DNA of 64,000 nucleotides from Streptomyces rhizoryzae (GCF_023155275.1 NZ_JALMUV010000009.1:62001-126000); one strand, 5' to 3'. Shown: positions 46,038 through 54,313, counted from the first letter of the stretch. Translations and numbers: made by a program. Notes: a model not told the origin generated them from the sequence alone.

Positions 46038-46078
46038 TTGCAATCCCTTGCGAAAGGTCTTGCAGGAAACTGCCGCAA
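46038..46078. promoter_or_regulatory. orphan copy of the mal operator
   Basis: CTTGCAGGAAACTGCCGCAA (46059-46078) matches the 40080-40099 pattern at 14 or more of 20 positions, with the same TTGC/GCAA spacing. It is preceded by TTGCAA (46038) and CTTGCG (46047). It lies between the ends of two convergent genes, where no promoter is needed, so it may mark a lost mal gene or act in terminator-proximal control. Confidence 0.55.
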
Positions 46079-46108
46079 CCGGCCCCCGGCACCCGGCCGT
46101 TGCCCGCC

Positions 46109-46810
46109 TCAGACCGGCTGGGGCAGCGCCAGCAGCCGGCCCACCAGGTCGGCGAACATCCCGTCCGCCGGCTCGTCCGCCAGCATCCGCCGCACCACCC
46201 GCGCCATCCGCTCGTCGTACGCGGCGCTGACCGCCGCCAGCGCGGCGAAGTCGTGCACCAGCTGCCGCTCCAACTCCGCCCGCGGCACCCGCCGCCCGTC
46301 CAGCCACAGCAGCGCGGTGGTCTCGGCCAGCGAGATCCAGGAGCGGACCACCAGCTCCAGCCGCGGCGCGGGGTCCCGGGCGTCCTCGTCGAGGTGGGCG
46401 AGGATCTGGGTGAAGGCGGCCTGCCGCACCCCGTCGATCAGCGCGCCGGTACGCGTCGAGCCGATCGCCGGGCCGCCGCGCATCAGCGCCGAGAAGCCCG
46501 GCCCGTGCTCGTCCACGAAGTCGAAGAACCGCTCCATGACGCGCAGCAGCCGGGTGCCGAGCGGGCCCTCGTGCGGTTCGGCGAAGCGGGCCGTCAGCTC
46601 GTCCGCGGCCCGCCGCAGCGCGGCCTCGTAGAGCTGCTGCTTGCCGGGGAAGTAGTGGTAGACCAGCGGGCGCGATATCCCGGCGGCCTCGGCGATCTCG
46701 TCGATCGAGACGTCCTCGGGGGAGCGGTGGCTGAAGAGGCCGAGTGCGACGGCGATCAGCTGCTCCCGTCGCTCCTCGACCCCCATCCTGCGGCGTGCCC
46801 CGGTCGTCAT
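46109..46810 (-). CDS. TetR/AcrR-family regulator (233 aa)
   Basis: Helix-turn-helix at residues about 28-58 (SIDEIAEAAGISRPLVYHYF), then a C-terminal domain of the larger TetR class (TetR_C with WISLAETTALLWLDGRRV). It is the third gene of a minus-strand operon after a hydrolase and a ferredoxin-type reductase (58-bp gap). The probable operator lies at the head of that operon (48980-48992). Ligand likely a lipid or acyl compound judging from the partners, but this is inferred. Confidence 0.87.
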   Translation of the reverse strand: MTTGARRRMGVEERREQLIAVALGLFSHRSPEDVSIDEIAEAAGISRPLVYHYFPGKQQLYEAALRRAADELTARFAEPHEGPLGTRLLRVMERFFDFVDEHGPGFSALMRGGPAIGSTRTGALIDGVRQAAFTQILAHLDEDARDPAPRLELVVRSWISLAETTALLWLDGRRVPRAELERQLVHDFAALAAVSAAYDERMARVVRRMLADEPADGMFADLVGRLLALPQPV

Positions 46811-46868
46811 GCGCCCACCCTAACGACCGGCCCGGCGGCCCCACCACCGTTCCGCCGCCCGCCCCGGC

Positions 46869-48056
46869 TCAGAGGTCCAGCGCCAGCCCACACGTCCCCG
46901 GCTTCGCACGGGACACGCAGATCAGCAGCGAGTCGGCGCGCTCCGCACCGGTCAGCAGCTCGTCCCGGTGGTCCACGTCACCGGCCAGCACCCGCTGCCG
47001 GCAGGTGCCGCAGAAGCCCTGCTCGCAGGAGTACGGCAGATCCGGCAGGGCCTGGTCGCGCAGCGCCCGCAGCACACTGGTGCCGGCCGGCACCGTGACC
47101 GTACGGCCGCTGCGCCGCAGCTCCACCTCGAACGGCTCCGCCGCGGAGTCCGTCCCCCCGGCGCCCGGTGCGAAGCGCTCGGTGTGCAGGGCCGGCCCCT
47201 CCGGCCCGTCGGGCAGCAGCGCGGCGACCGCGTCCATCAGGGGCTGGGGGCCGCAGCAGTACACGGCGGCGTGCGCGGGCACCCCGGCGAGCGCCCCGGC
47301 CAGGTCCGGCCGCCCGTCCTCGTCCTCCGCGACGACGGTCAGCCGCCCGCCGCCGGCGCCCCCGGCCAGCTCCGCCACCTCCGCCAGGAACGGCATCGAC
47401 GCCCGCGACCGCCCCGCGTACAGCAGCCGCCAGGGCACCCCCGCCGCCTCGGCCCGCCGCACCATCGGCAGGATCGGGGTGATCCCGATACCGCCCGCCA
47501 CGAAGAGGTAGGCGGGGTGGTCCACCAGCGGGAAGTGGTTGCGGGGGCCGCGCACCTCGACCGCCGTGCCCTCCCGCAGCGCCTCGTGCACCTCCCGCGA
47601 ACCACCCCGCCCGTCCTCGATCAGCCGCACCGCGACGGTGTACGAGCCGCCGTCCGCCCGTACGGCGTCGGCCGGTTCGCCGCACAGCGAATACGGGCGC
47701 ACGGCCCCGGAGGGCAGCACGAGGTCCAGGTGCGCGCCCGGCTCCCAGGCGGGCAGCCGCCCGCCCTCCAGGCGCAGGGCCACCACCCCCTCGGCCACCA
47801 CCGTCCGCCGGGCCACCCGCAGCCGCCGCCCGGCCGGACCGCCCGCACCCCGACCCCGCCCCGAGACCGGCTGTTCCAGCGCGGGCAGCGGCCACAGCGG
47901 CGACCGCCGGATCCGCCGCCGCAGCGCCCGGCGCACCGCCAGCGCGGTCCCGGCGGCGGCCAGGACGGCCCCCAGCCGCGGCAGCCCCGCGGGGAACGGG
48001 CCGGACGGCACCCGGCCGCGGCCGGCGGGCCGGGTCACCGGGAGGCGCGCGGGCAT
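46869..48056 (-). CDS. flavin/2Fe-2S reductase, phthalate dioxygenase reductase-like (395 aa)
   Basis: A one-protein electron carrier: a basic N-terminal segment with one hydrophobic stretch, an FAD/FMN-binding barrel (RPYSLCGEP), NAD(P)-binding domain (FVAGGIGITPILPM, YCCGPQPLMDAV) and a C-terminal plant-type [2Fe-2S] ferredoxin (YSCEQGFCGTCRQRVLAG, with the fourth Cys in LLICVS). It can pass electrons from NAD(P)H to an oxygenase or desaturase. ATG at 48056 has GGAGG 8 bases upstream; the GTG at 48065 lies within the ribosome site. It starts 1 base after the hydrolase stop. Confidence 0.9.
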   Translation of the reverse strand: MPARLPVTRPAGRGRVPSGPFPAGLPRLGAVLAAAGTALAVRRALRRRIRRSPLWPLPALEQPVSGRGRGAGGPAGRRLRVARRTVVAEGVVALRLEGGRLPAWEPGAHLDLVLPSGAVRPYSLCGEPADAVRADGGSYTVAVRLIEDGRGGSREVHEALREGTAVEVRGPRNHFPLVDHPAYLFVAGGIGITPILPMVRRAEAAGVPWRLLYAGRSRASMPFLAEVAELAGGAGGGRLTVVAEDEDGRPDLAGALAGVPAHAAVYCCGPQPLMDAVAALLPDGPEGPALHTERFAPGAGGTDSAAEPFEVELRRSGRTVTVPAGTSVLRALRDQALPDLPYSCEQGFCGTCRQRVLAGDVDHRDELLTGAERADSLLICVSRAKPGTCGLALDL

Positions 48057-48057
48057 C

Positions 48058-48969
48058 TCAGGCACCTCCGGAGGCGGCAGCGGCGGCCCGCGCGGCGGGC
48101 GAACGGTCCAGATAGGCCAGGGCCTGCTCGGTGCTCCCGTGCTGCGAGGGGTGGTAACGGCGGCTCAGGTACTGGGGGATGGACCGCAGCATCGCCCCCG
48201 TGGTCGGCAGGACGCCCTGCCGCCCGCCCCGCAGGAAGTCCCGCACCGCGGCCTTCCCGGCCGCCGGCGTGGGGTCGTTCGCCATGAAGAACCGGACGCC
48301 GCGCTGCCACAGGAACACCAGCGCGGTGAAGGCCGTCGCCCAGGTCCGCACCCGCCGCCGGTAGTCGCCGTCCAGGTGCAGGAAGAGGTCGAAGGCCACC
48401 GAGCGGTGCTCGACCTCCTCCGCGCCGTGCCAGCGCAGCAGGTCGAGCATGGTCGGATCGGCCCCCCGGGCGTCCAGCGCCCGGGCGTTGAGCACCCAGT
48501 CGCCCAGGAACGCCGTGTAGTGCTCGATGGCGGCGATCATCGCCACCCGCTCCTTCAGCCACCACTCGCGGGCCCGCCCCGGCGGCAGGGTCCGGTCCCC
48601 GAGCAGCTTCTCGAAGAGCCAGTCGACCTGCGCGGTGTACGGGGTGGGGTCCAGGCCCTGCGCCCGCAGGTGCGGCAGGACGTCGTCGTGCGCCTGGGAG
48701 TGCATGGCCTCCTGGCCGATGAACCCGATGACGTCCGCCCGCAGTCGGGGGTCGCGGATGGCCGGCAGCACCTGCTTGTAGACGTGCACGAACCAGCGTT
48801 CGCCGGCCGGCAGCAGCAGGTGCAGGACGTTGATGGTGTGCGTGCTGGAGGGGTCGCCGGGTATCCAGTGCAGCGGGGTGTCCGCCCAGTCGAAGGCCAC
48901 GTTGCGCGCCTTCAGCGGGGTGTGCTCGGACGCGACCGGCTGGGGCCGCAGCGAGGCCGTATTAGACAT
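48058..48969 (-). CDS. metal-dependent hydrolase-family protein, PF10118 type (303 aa)
   Basis: A helical protein with di-iron-like ligands: FIGQEAMHSQAHDD, AAIEHYTAFLG and HGAEEVEHRSVAFD, the ExxxH and ExxH patterns of ferritin-like di-metal enzymes. The family is labelled metal-dependent hydrolase, but its ligands and its reductase partner suggest an oxygen-using di-iron enzyme. No ribosome site is present; a TACATT -10 box (48976-48981) ends 6 bases before ATG 48969, indicating a leaderless mRNA. First gene of the operon with reductase and TetR. Confidence 0.85.
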   Translation of the reverse strand: MSNTASLRPQPVASEHTPLKARNVAFDWADTPLHWIPGDPSSTHTINVLHLLLPAGERWFVHVYKQVLPAIRDPRLRADVIGFIGQEAMHSQAHDDVLPHLRAQGLDPTPYTAQVDWLFEKLLGDRTLPPGRAREWWLKERVAMIAAIEHYTAFLGDWVLNARALDARGADPTMLDLLRWHGAEEVEHRSVAFDLFLHLDGDYRRRVRTWATAFTALVFLWQRGVRFFMANDPTPAAGKAAVRDFLRGGRQGVLPTTGAMLRSIPQYLSRRYHPSQHGSTEQALAYLDRSPAARAAAAASGGA

Positions 48970-48975
48970 GGCGTC

Positions 48976-48992
48976 AATGTACTGGTGGGTAA
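48976..48992 (-). promoter_or_regulatory. TetR-type operator over a leaderless promoter
   Basis: TACTGGTGGGTAA (48980-48992; minus strand TTACCCACCAGTA) is an imperfect palindrome with TTAC/GTA ends, a common shape for TetR regulators of lipid genes. It overlaps the putative -10 box TACATT, so binding would block the hydrolase-reductase-tetR operon. Confidence 0.55.
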
Positions 48993-49068
48993 GGGATGTC
49001 GATACCCCCTCGACACCGAAAACCGCGCGGGCCGCCGCCCGCCCGTCACCCCGCCGCGACCGGCCGCC

Positions 49069-51078
49069 TCACCGCAGCACCCCCACCGCACCGCCCCCGG
49101 CCAGCTCCCCCGCCACCTCCGCGCGGGCGCCCCGCCGGGCGGGCACCGCCAGCAGCCGCCCCGCCGCCTGCCCGCGCACCCCGCCGCGCGCGGTCACCGA
49201 CACCACCTGCTCGCTGCCCGCCGCCAGCAGCCACCACCGGCCGCCGGCCCCCTGCCACAGCACCCCGGCCAGCACCCGCGGCGCCCGCGGGCCGCAGACC
49301 GTACCGCCCTGCGCGCGAGCGGTCACCGCCCCCGGCGGGTACGGCCGGCCACCCGGCGCCGGCGCCAGGAACAGCGTCATCGTGCTGCTGCCCGCACCCC
49401 GCCAGGTCTCCGCCCGGGCGCACAGCCAGTCCGCGCGGCCCGCGCCCCCGGGGAGCGGCTGCCCGGCGAACCGCCAGGCGTTCACCGCCCGCACGCCCTG
49501 CCCCAGCACCGCCGGCAGCCGGCACGCCGTCCGCGCCCACGCCGCCCGCCCGGCCGGCCCGGACACCGCACCCGGCGCGCCCGGCGGGCCGTACGTGAGC
49601 CGGGCCGGGGCCAGTTCACCGAGGTCGGTCAGCAGCGCGCCGCCGCTGCCCGCCGTGGGCCCGGTGCCGTCCGCATCCGGCTGCCCGTCCAGCCGCCCGC
49701 CGACCCGGAGGGCGGGCCAGCCGGCGCACCTCCCCGCGGGGCGCGGCACCGGGACCGGCGCGGTCAGCCCGTCCGCGCCCACCGCCACCCGCCGCCCCGC
49801 CGCGTCCGGCCGCACCAGGTCCACCAGCCGCACCGACGCCACCCACGGCGCCGTCAGATAGCGGACGCCGTCCGCCGTGCGGCCCGCCACCAGGGCGCTC
49901 GCCGCCCCCGCCACCGCCCCGTCGGTCCGCGCGAAGTCCAGCCCCACCACCGCACCGCCGTCCTGCCCCTGGCCGCCGGTCCGCTCCGCGTACCGCACCA
50001 CCCGCAGCCCGTCGTGGAAGAGCACCACCGCGGTGTGGCCCACCTCGCCGGCGAAGAGCAACTGGGGTGGCCCGGCGGCCGGCCCGGTGGGCGTGCCGGG
50101 CGTCGCGGTGACCTGGACGGCGGCACCGGGCCGGGCCCACACCGCCAGCGCCCGGCGCAGCAGCGCCTTGTCGCCGGTCCGGCCGCCCCGGGCCGGCCAG
50201 GCCGCGAAGTCCGGCCGGGCCGCGGTCCGCCAGGCGTCCGCCGAGGACACCAGCAGCCGGCCCGGATCCAGGGCCGCCTCGGCCGCGGCGTTGCGGGTGT
50301 AGGGCGGGGCAGCGGCGCCGTCCGGGCCCCAGCCCTCGCCCGGCAGCCCGAGCAGCGCCCCGCACACCAGCAGCGCCGCCCCGGCCGCCACCGCCGCCCG
50401 GCCGTGCTGGCGGCGCCGGACCAGGTCCGTCGGCCGGGCCTGGAGCGCGCACGGGTCGAACTCCACCGACTCCAGCAGCGCCCGGTCCCGGCTCCCGGCC
50501 GGCACCGCGGCCCGCTCCGCCGCGGCCAGCGCCGCCCGCGCGTCGGCGACCCCCGCGGCCTCCAGCAGCCGCCGGGTCTCCTGGGCCGTCAGCCGCTCCA
50601 GATCGCGCAGCACGAACGCCGCCCGGGCCGGGCCGGAGAGCGCCGACAGCGCCTGGTCCAGGGCGAGTTCGTCGGCGCCGCCGGTGCGCGGGAACAGCCG
50701 CAGGCCCCACACCCGGGGCAGCGGCGCCGGAAGGGGCCACCGCCGGCGCCCGGCGGCCAGCGCCGCCCGCAGCACCCGCAGCCGCATCAGCGCGTAACCG
50801 GGATCGACGGCCGGGTCCCCGCCGCGCTGGGCGGGCAGCGCCGCACCGGGGCCGCCGCGGCGGGGCAGCGCCCGCTGCACCACGGCGTGCGCGGCCAGCA
50901 CCCGCCGCCCGCGCCCGGCGCCCGGCGGCAGCACCAGATAGGCCAGCCGGGCCAGCCGGGGGTAGTGCTCGACGAGGGCGGCCTCGGCCTGCTCGACGTC
51001 GAGGGTCTCGACCCCGTCGGCGGGCCCGGCGGGGGAGGTGCGGTCGGGGCGCGGGGTTGCCGCCTGCTGCTGCTCCAC
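49069..51078 (-). CDS. membrane protein with sigma-factor-like N-terminus (669 aa)
   Basis: Residues about 25-190 resemble an ECF sigma/SANT-like helical region (AEAALVEHYPRLARLAYLVLPP, ALSALSGPARAAFVLRDLERLTAQETRRLLEAAGV). A single transmembrane helix follows near residue 235 (AAVAAGAALLVCGALLGL). The remaining 420 residues are presumably outside the cell, Gly/Ala/Pro-rich and mainly beta-strand. I know this layout from streptomycete hypothetical proteins, but no function. GTG at 51078 overlaps a poor ATG at 51080. Unlike a true sigma factor it lacks a recognisable region 4 recognition helix. Confidence 0.65.
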   Translation of the reverse strand: MEQQQAATPRPDRTSPAGPADGVETLDVEQAEAALVEHYPRLARLAYLVLPPGAGRGRRVLAAHAVVQRALPRRGGPGAALPAQRGGDPAVDPGYALMRLRVLRAALAAGRRRWPLPAPLPRVWGLRLFPRTGGADELALDQALSALSGPARAAFVLRDLERLTAQETRRLLEAAGVADARAALAAAERAAVPAGSRDRALLESVEFDPCALQARPTDLVRRRQHGRAAVAAGAALLVCGALLGLPGEGWGPDGAAAPPYTRNAAAEAALDPGRLLVSSADAWRTAARPDFAAWPARGGRTGDKALLRRALAVWARPGAAVQVTATPGTPTGPAAGPPQLLFAGEVGHTAVVLFHDGLRVVRYAERTGGQGQDGGAVVGLDFARTDGAVAGAASALVAGRTADGVRYLTAPWVASVRLVDLVRPDAAGRRVAVGADGLTAPVPVPRPAGRCAGWPALRVGGRLDGQPDADGTGPTAGSGGALLTDLGELAPARLTYGPPGAPGAVSGPAGRAAWARTACRLPAVLGQGVRAVNAWRFAGQPLPGGAGRADWLCARAETWRGAGSSTMTLFLAPAPGGRPYPPGAVTARAQGGTVCGPRAPRVLAGVLWQGAGGRWWLLAAGSEQVVSVTARGGVRGQAAGRLLAVPARRGARAEVAGELAGGGAVGVLR

Positions 51079-51117
51079 ATTCCGTGGAACGAGTGAATCC
51101 GGTACGGGTCACCGAAA

Positions 51118-51158
51118 GGCCCGGGCGCCCCGGACGGGTGACCGCCCCCGCCCGGGCC
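51118..51158 (-). terminator. hairpin after the DUF397 gene
   Basis: GGCCCGGGCG (51118-51127) pairs with CGCCCGGGCC (51149-51158), beginning 13 bases past the stop at 51171. Perfect 10-bp stem. Confidence 0.55.
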
Positions 51159-51170
51159 CGGTGCCGGACG

Positions 51171-51416
51171 TCAGCCCTGCTGGTGCCGGTCCAGGTCGAA
51201 CTCCCCGTCGCGCGCGCCCAGGACGAACGCCCGCCACTCCGCCTCGGTGTAGCGCAGCACCACCTCGGGCTCGGTGGAGTTGCGCATGGCCACCGCCCCG
51301 CCCTCCAGGAAGGCGATCTCCACCGCCTCCGCGTCCGGGTCGCCGGGCGGGCGCTGCCAGACGGCGTCCGAGATGTCGAGGCCGTAGAGCCATTCCTTGT
51401 CGGCTGCGGTGCCCAT
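51171..51416 (-). CDS. DUF397-family protein (81 aa)
   Basis: A small protein with the DUF397 pattern (WQRPPGDPDAEAVEIAFLEGGAVAMRNS, then LRYTEAEWRAFVLGARDGEFD at the end). In streptomycetes DUF397 proteins usually sit directly after an XRE/helix-turn-helix regulator (BldB-Abr/Whij-like pairs) and may bind it. Here no such regulator is adjacent. The start region contains GGGGAGCAGG as ribosome site. Confidence 0.85.
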   Translation of the reverse strand: MGTAADKEWLYGLDISDAVWQRPPGDPDAEAVEIAFLEGGAVAMRNSTEPEVVLRYTEAEWRAFVLGARDGEFDLDRHQQG

Positions 51417-51781
51417 GTCCTGCTCCCCTTACTCGCCTGAGCTGTGCCGGTCAGCGTACGCGGCGGCCGGACGCGCTTCCACCGCGGAAGTCGCCCGCGG
51501 ACTCGGCTGATTGGCCGGAAAACGACGGACCGCGGCCCGCCCGGCCCCGGCCTCGCCCCCACCGGCCCCTCGGCCTCCCGCCCGCCGTGCCCCGGCCCTC
51601 CGCCCGACCCCTCGCCCCCGCCGCCCGGCGACCAGAGTTCCGCGGCCCCTCACCCGTACGCTCCCTGGGCTTCACGTGCCCGGCCCGCGGGCCCGGGAAC
51701 AGTCAGCCGGGCAGGAGAACGCCAGGTCATCGGGTTGCGCACCCCGCAGGCGCGCGCCCCGCACCCCCTACGGAGGCCCTG
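51417..51781. other. divergent promoter region, DUF397 gene and olsB
   Basis: A 365-bp GC-rich gap with Pro/Arg-rich shadow frames but no gene that I can support. No convincing promoter boxes were found; CTACGGAGG (about 51770-51778) is the olsB ribosome site. Confidence 0.5.
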
Positions 51782-52552
51782 ATGAGCACGGCACCCACCA
51801 CGTCCGCCGGCCGCCCCGGTCCCCCCTCCGCCGCCGTCCCCGAGTACACCGTCACCCTGGCCACCACCCCCGACCAGGTGCGCGCCGCCCAGCGCCTGCG
51901 CCACCAGGTCTTCGGCGGTGAACTGGGCGCCACCCTCGACACCCCGCTCGCCGGCCACGACATCGACCCCCTCGACGACCTCGCCGACCACCTCCTCGCC
52001 ACCCACACCCCCACCGGCACGGTCGTCGGCACCTACCGGCTGCTGCCCCCGGGCCGCGCCCAACTCCTCTATTCCGACGGTGAGTTCGACCTCACCGCGC
52101 TCGACCCGCTGCGCCCCTCGCTCATCGAGGCCGGCCGCTCCTGCGTCCACCCCGACCACCGCGGCGGCGCCGTCATCAACCGGATGTGGGGCGCCCTGGC
52201 CCGCTACACCCTGCTCTCCGGCCACCGCTACCTCGCCGGCTGCGCCTCCGTCCCGCTCGCCGACGGCGGCACCGCGGCCGCCCACGCCTGGGCCCTGGCC
52301 CGCACCCGCCACGCCCCGCCGCCGGGCCTCCTGGTCACCCCGCGCCGCCCCTGGCAGCCCACCGCCCCGCTGCCGGACCGCCCGGCGCTCACCGCCCTGC
52401 CCCCGCTGCTGCGCGGCTACCTCCGCATCGGCGCCTGGATCTGCGGCGCCCCCGCCCACGACCCGGCCTTCGGCGTCGCCGACTTCTTCACCCTCCTGGA
52501 CATCACCCGCCTCACCCCCCGCTACCGCCGGTTCTTCCTGGGGGAACGGTGA
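51782..52552 (+). CDS. olsB: ornithine N-acyltransferase OlsB-like (256 aa)
   Basis: GNAT-fold enzyme that joins a 3-hydroxy-acyl chain to ornithine, first step of ornithine lipid synthesis. Conserved OlsB sequences: AAQRLRHQVFGGELGA near residue 40, TGTVVGTYRLLPP, EAGRSCVHPDHRGGAVINRMWGAL and the C-terminal DFFTLLDITRLTPRYRRFFL. About 256 residues, family size. ATG at 51782 with GGAGG. The stop overlaps the start of the olsA-like gene (GTGA). Confidence 0.87.
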   Translation: MSTAPTTSAGRPGPPSAAVPEYTVTLATTPDQVRAAQRLRHQVFGGELGATLDTPLAGHDIDPLDDLADHLLATHTPTGTVVGTYRLLPPGRAQLLYSDGEFDLTALDPLRPSLIEAGRSCVHPDHRGGAVINRMWGALARYTLLSGHRYLAGCASVPLADGGTAAAHAWALARTRHAPPPGLLVTPRRPWQPTAPLPDRPALTALPPLLRGYLRIGAWICGAPAHDPAFGVADFFTLLDITRLTPRYRRFFLGER

Positions 52553-53613
52553 ACGGGCGGCCGGCGGGCGGCGGACCGGCCGCCCGCGGGGGAGTGGCGT
52601 ACGGGGCGGGGGGTGACGGGGCCGCGGGCGCCGGGCCCGTGGTGGGCGGGGCCGCGGCGCACCGGGGCGCGCCGGCCGGCCCCTGGGACGTCCGGCCGCT
52701 CTGCACCCCGCGCTGCGCCGCGCACACCGCGCCGCGCGTCCCGTTCCCCGGCACCGCCCGGCGCACCGCCGCGTTCGCCGAAGCGGTGGTCCGCGCCCTG
52801 GCGGACGGCCCGCGGCTCGCGGACCCCGCCCGGCTCCGCGCACACGCCCGGGCCCTGCTGGCCGCGCTGGCGATCGACCTGGACCTCCGCACCCCGGACA
52901 CGGAACCGCAACCGGGCCGGGGGCCGGGCCCGGGACCGCTGACGGTCCGGGGGCCGGGCCCGGGACCGCTGACGGTCCGGGGGCCGGCGCACGGCGCCCC
53001 CGGCGCCGGCCCCCACCGCGGACGCCGCCCCGCCCCCGGGACCCTGATCGTCGCCAACCACATCTCCTGGCTCGACATCGTCGCCCTGCTCGCCGTCGAA
53101 CCCACCACCCTGCTCGCCAAGCGCGAGGTGGGCGGCTGGCCGGTCGTCGGGGGCCTCGCCCGGCGCGCCGGCACGCACTTCATCGACCGCACCAGCCCCC
53201 GCCAACTCCCGCACACCGTCCGCGAGCTGGCCGGCCTCCTGGCCGCCGGCCGCTCCGTGGCGGTCTTCCCCCAGGCCACCACCTGGTGCACGGCGGCCCG
53301 GGGCGCCTTCCGGCGGGCCACCTTCCAGGCCGCCCTGGACGCGGGTGCCCCCGTGCGCCCGGTCACCGTCGACTACACCCAGCTGGGTCGCCCCACGACG
53401 GTGGCCGCGTTCTGCGGCGCCGACACCTTCGCCGCCTCGCTGCGCCGGGTGGCCACCGCCCGCGGACTGACCGTACGGGTCACCGTCCACCCGGCGCTGC
53501 CCACGGCCGGCCGCGGTCCGGACCGCCGGACCCTGGCCGCCGCCGCGGAACGGGCGGTGCGGGGCGGCCGGGCCGCCGGACGGGCCGGTCAGGCGTTCGG
53601 CACGTACTTGTAG
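52549..53613 (+). CDS. olsA: 1-acyl-glycerol/lyso-ornithine lipid acyltransferase OlsA-like (354 aa)
   Basis: PlsC-type enzyme that adds the second acyl chain. Catalytic NHISWLD (H-x4-D) near residue 170, acceptor-binding FIDR, and FPQATTW where the family has FPEGTT (Glu-Gly replaced by Gln-Ala). The N-terminus (about 160 residues) is long, Gly/Ala/Pro-rich, and includes two exact 10-residue repeats (GPGPGPLTVR) from a 30-bp DNA duplication at 52921-52980. GTG at 52549 coupled to olsB. The last 25 bp overlap the regulator gene on the other strand. Confidence 0.82.
   Translation: MNGRPAGGGPAARGGVAYGAGGDGAAGAGPVVGGAAAHRGAPAGPWDVRPLCTPRCAAHTAPRVPFPGTARRTAAFAEAVVRALADGPRLADPARLRAHARALLAALAIDLDLRTPDTEPQPGRGPGPGPLTVRGPGPGPLTVRGPAHGAPGAGPHRGRRPAPGTLIVANHISWLDIVALLAVEPTTLLAKREVGGWPVVGGLARRAGTHFIDRTSPRQLPHTVRELAGLLAAGRSVAVFPQATTWCTAARGAFRRATFQAALDAGAPVRPVTVDYTQLGRPTTVAAFCGADTFAASLRRVATARGLTVRVTVHPALPTAGRGPDRRTLAAAAERAVRGGRAAGRAGQAFGTYL
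52921..52980. repeat. 30-bp tandem duplication inside olsA
   Basis: Two exact 30-bp copies (52921-52950 and 52951-52980) plus the first 7 bases of a third. In frame, so it lengthens the protein by ten residues per copy in the variable N-terminal region. Confidence 0.9.
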
Positions 53614-54206
53614 CCGACCCGGCGGACGGTCACGATCGACGCGCGGTGCTCGGCGCCCAGCTTCCGCCGCAGCCGGGCGACGTGGACATCGACCGTGCGG
53701 CCGTCGCCGACGTGCCCGTAGCCCCACACCGTGGTCACCAGCTGGTCCCGGGTGTGCACCCGGTGCGGGTGCGCCACGAGATGGGCCAGCAGCTCGAACT
53801 CCAGGTACGTCAGGTCGAGTTGGCGCCCCTGGACGTACACGGTCCGCTGTTCGGGGTCGATCCGCACGGTCTCGTCTCCGGTCCGGGCCGCCGGGGCGGG
53901 CCCGGCGGGCTGCTGCGGCGGCGCGGGCGTCTGCTCGGCCGGTACGAGGACGAGGTAGCCGACCATCGGCGGCTGACCGGGCAGCGCCGGCAGGCTGTGC
54001 TGCGGCGCCGGGAGCCAGGTCGCGCCCGCGTTCAGCAGCTCGGAGACGTCCTGGAGGCCGTGGCGCGCGGCCCCCGCCCCCAGGGCCGCGGCAGGCGAGG
54101 GGCGGGCCTCGTCGGGCGCCACGGCGCGGAGCCGGTGGCGGTGGTGGGGCTGGTGCGGAACGGCGGCCGTGGGGGAACCGGCAGGAACGGTACGGAGATT
54201 GGTCAT
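53589..54206 (-). CDS. winged-helix (OmpR/PhoB-type) regulator without receiver domain (205 aa)
   Basis: Only the C-terminal 100 residues are recognisable: an OmpR-type winged helix (LDLTYLEFELLAHLVAHPHRVHTRDQLVTTVWG, then RTVDVHVARLRRKLGA and VRRVGYKYVPNA; shown as separate pieces). The first 100 residues are Pro/Ala/His-rich with no phospho-acceptor Asp pattern. It may therefore act without a kinase. A 42-codon upstream ORF ends 107 bp before it. Its end overlaps olsA, so mutual antisense effects are possible. Confidence 0.85.
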   Translation of the reverse strand: MTNLRTVPAGSPTAAVPHQPHHRHRLRAVAPDEARPSPAAALGAGAARHGLQDVSELLNAGATWLPAPQHSLPALPGQPPMVGYLVLVPAEQTPAPPQQPAGPAPAARTGDETVRIDPEQRTVYVQGRQLDLTYLEFELLAHLVAHPHRVHTRDQLVTTVWGYGHVGDGRTVDVHVARLRRKLGAEHRASIVTVRRVGYKYVPNA

Positions 54207-54313
54207 CGAACGTCAGCTCTTTCGCGCAGGGGGCCGTCGGGGGGACGAGATGCGCGCGGGCAGGGCTGGTGACACCGGTCAGCGGCGTCGGGGAGGGGGA
54301 TGCGGGCCCGCGC

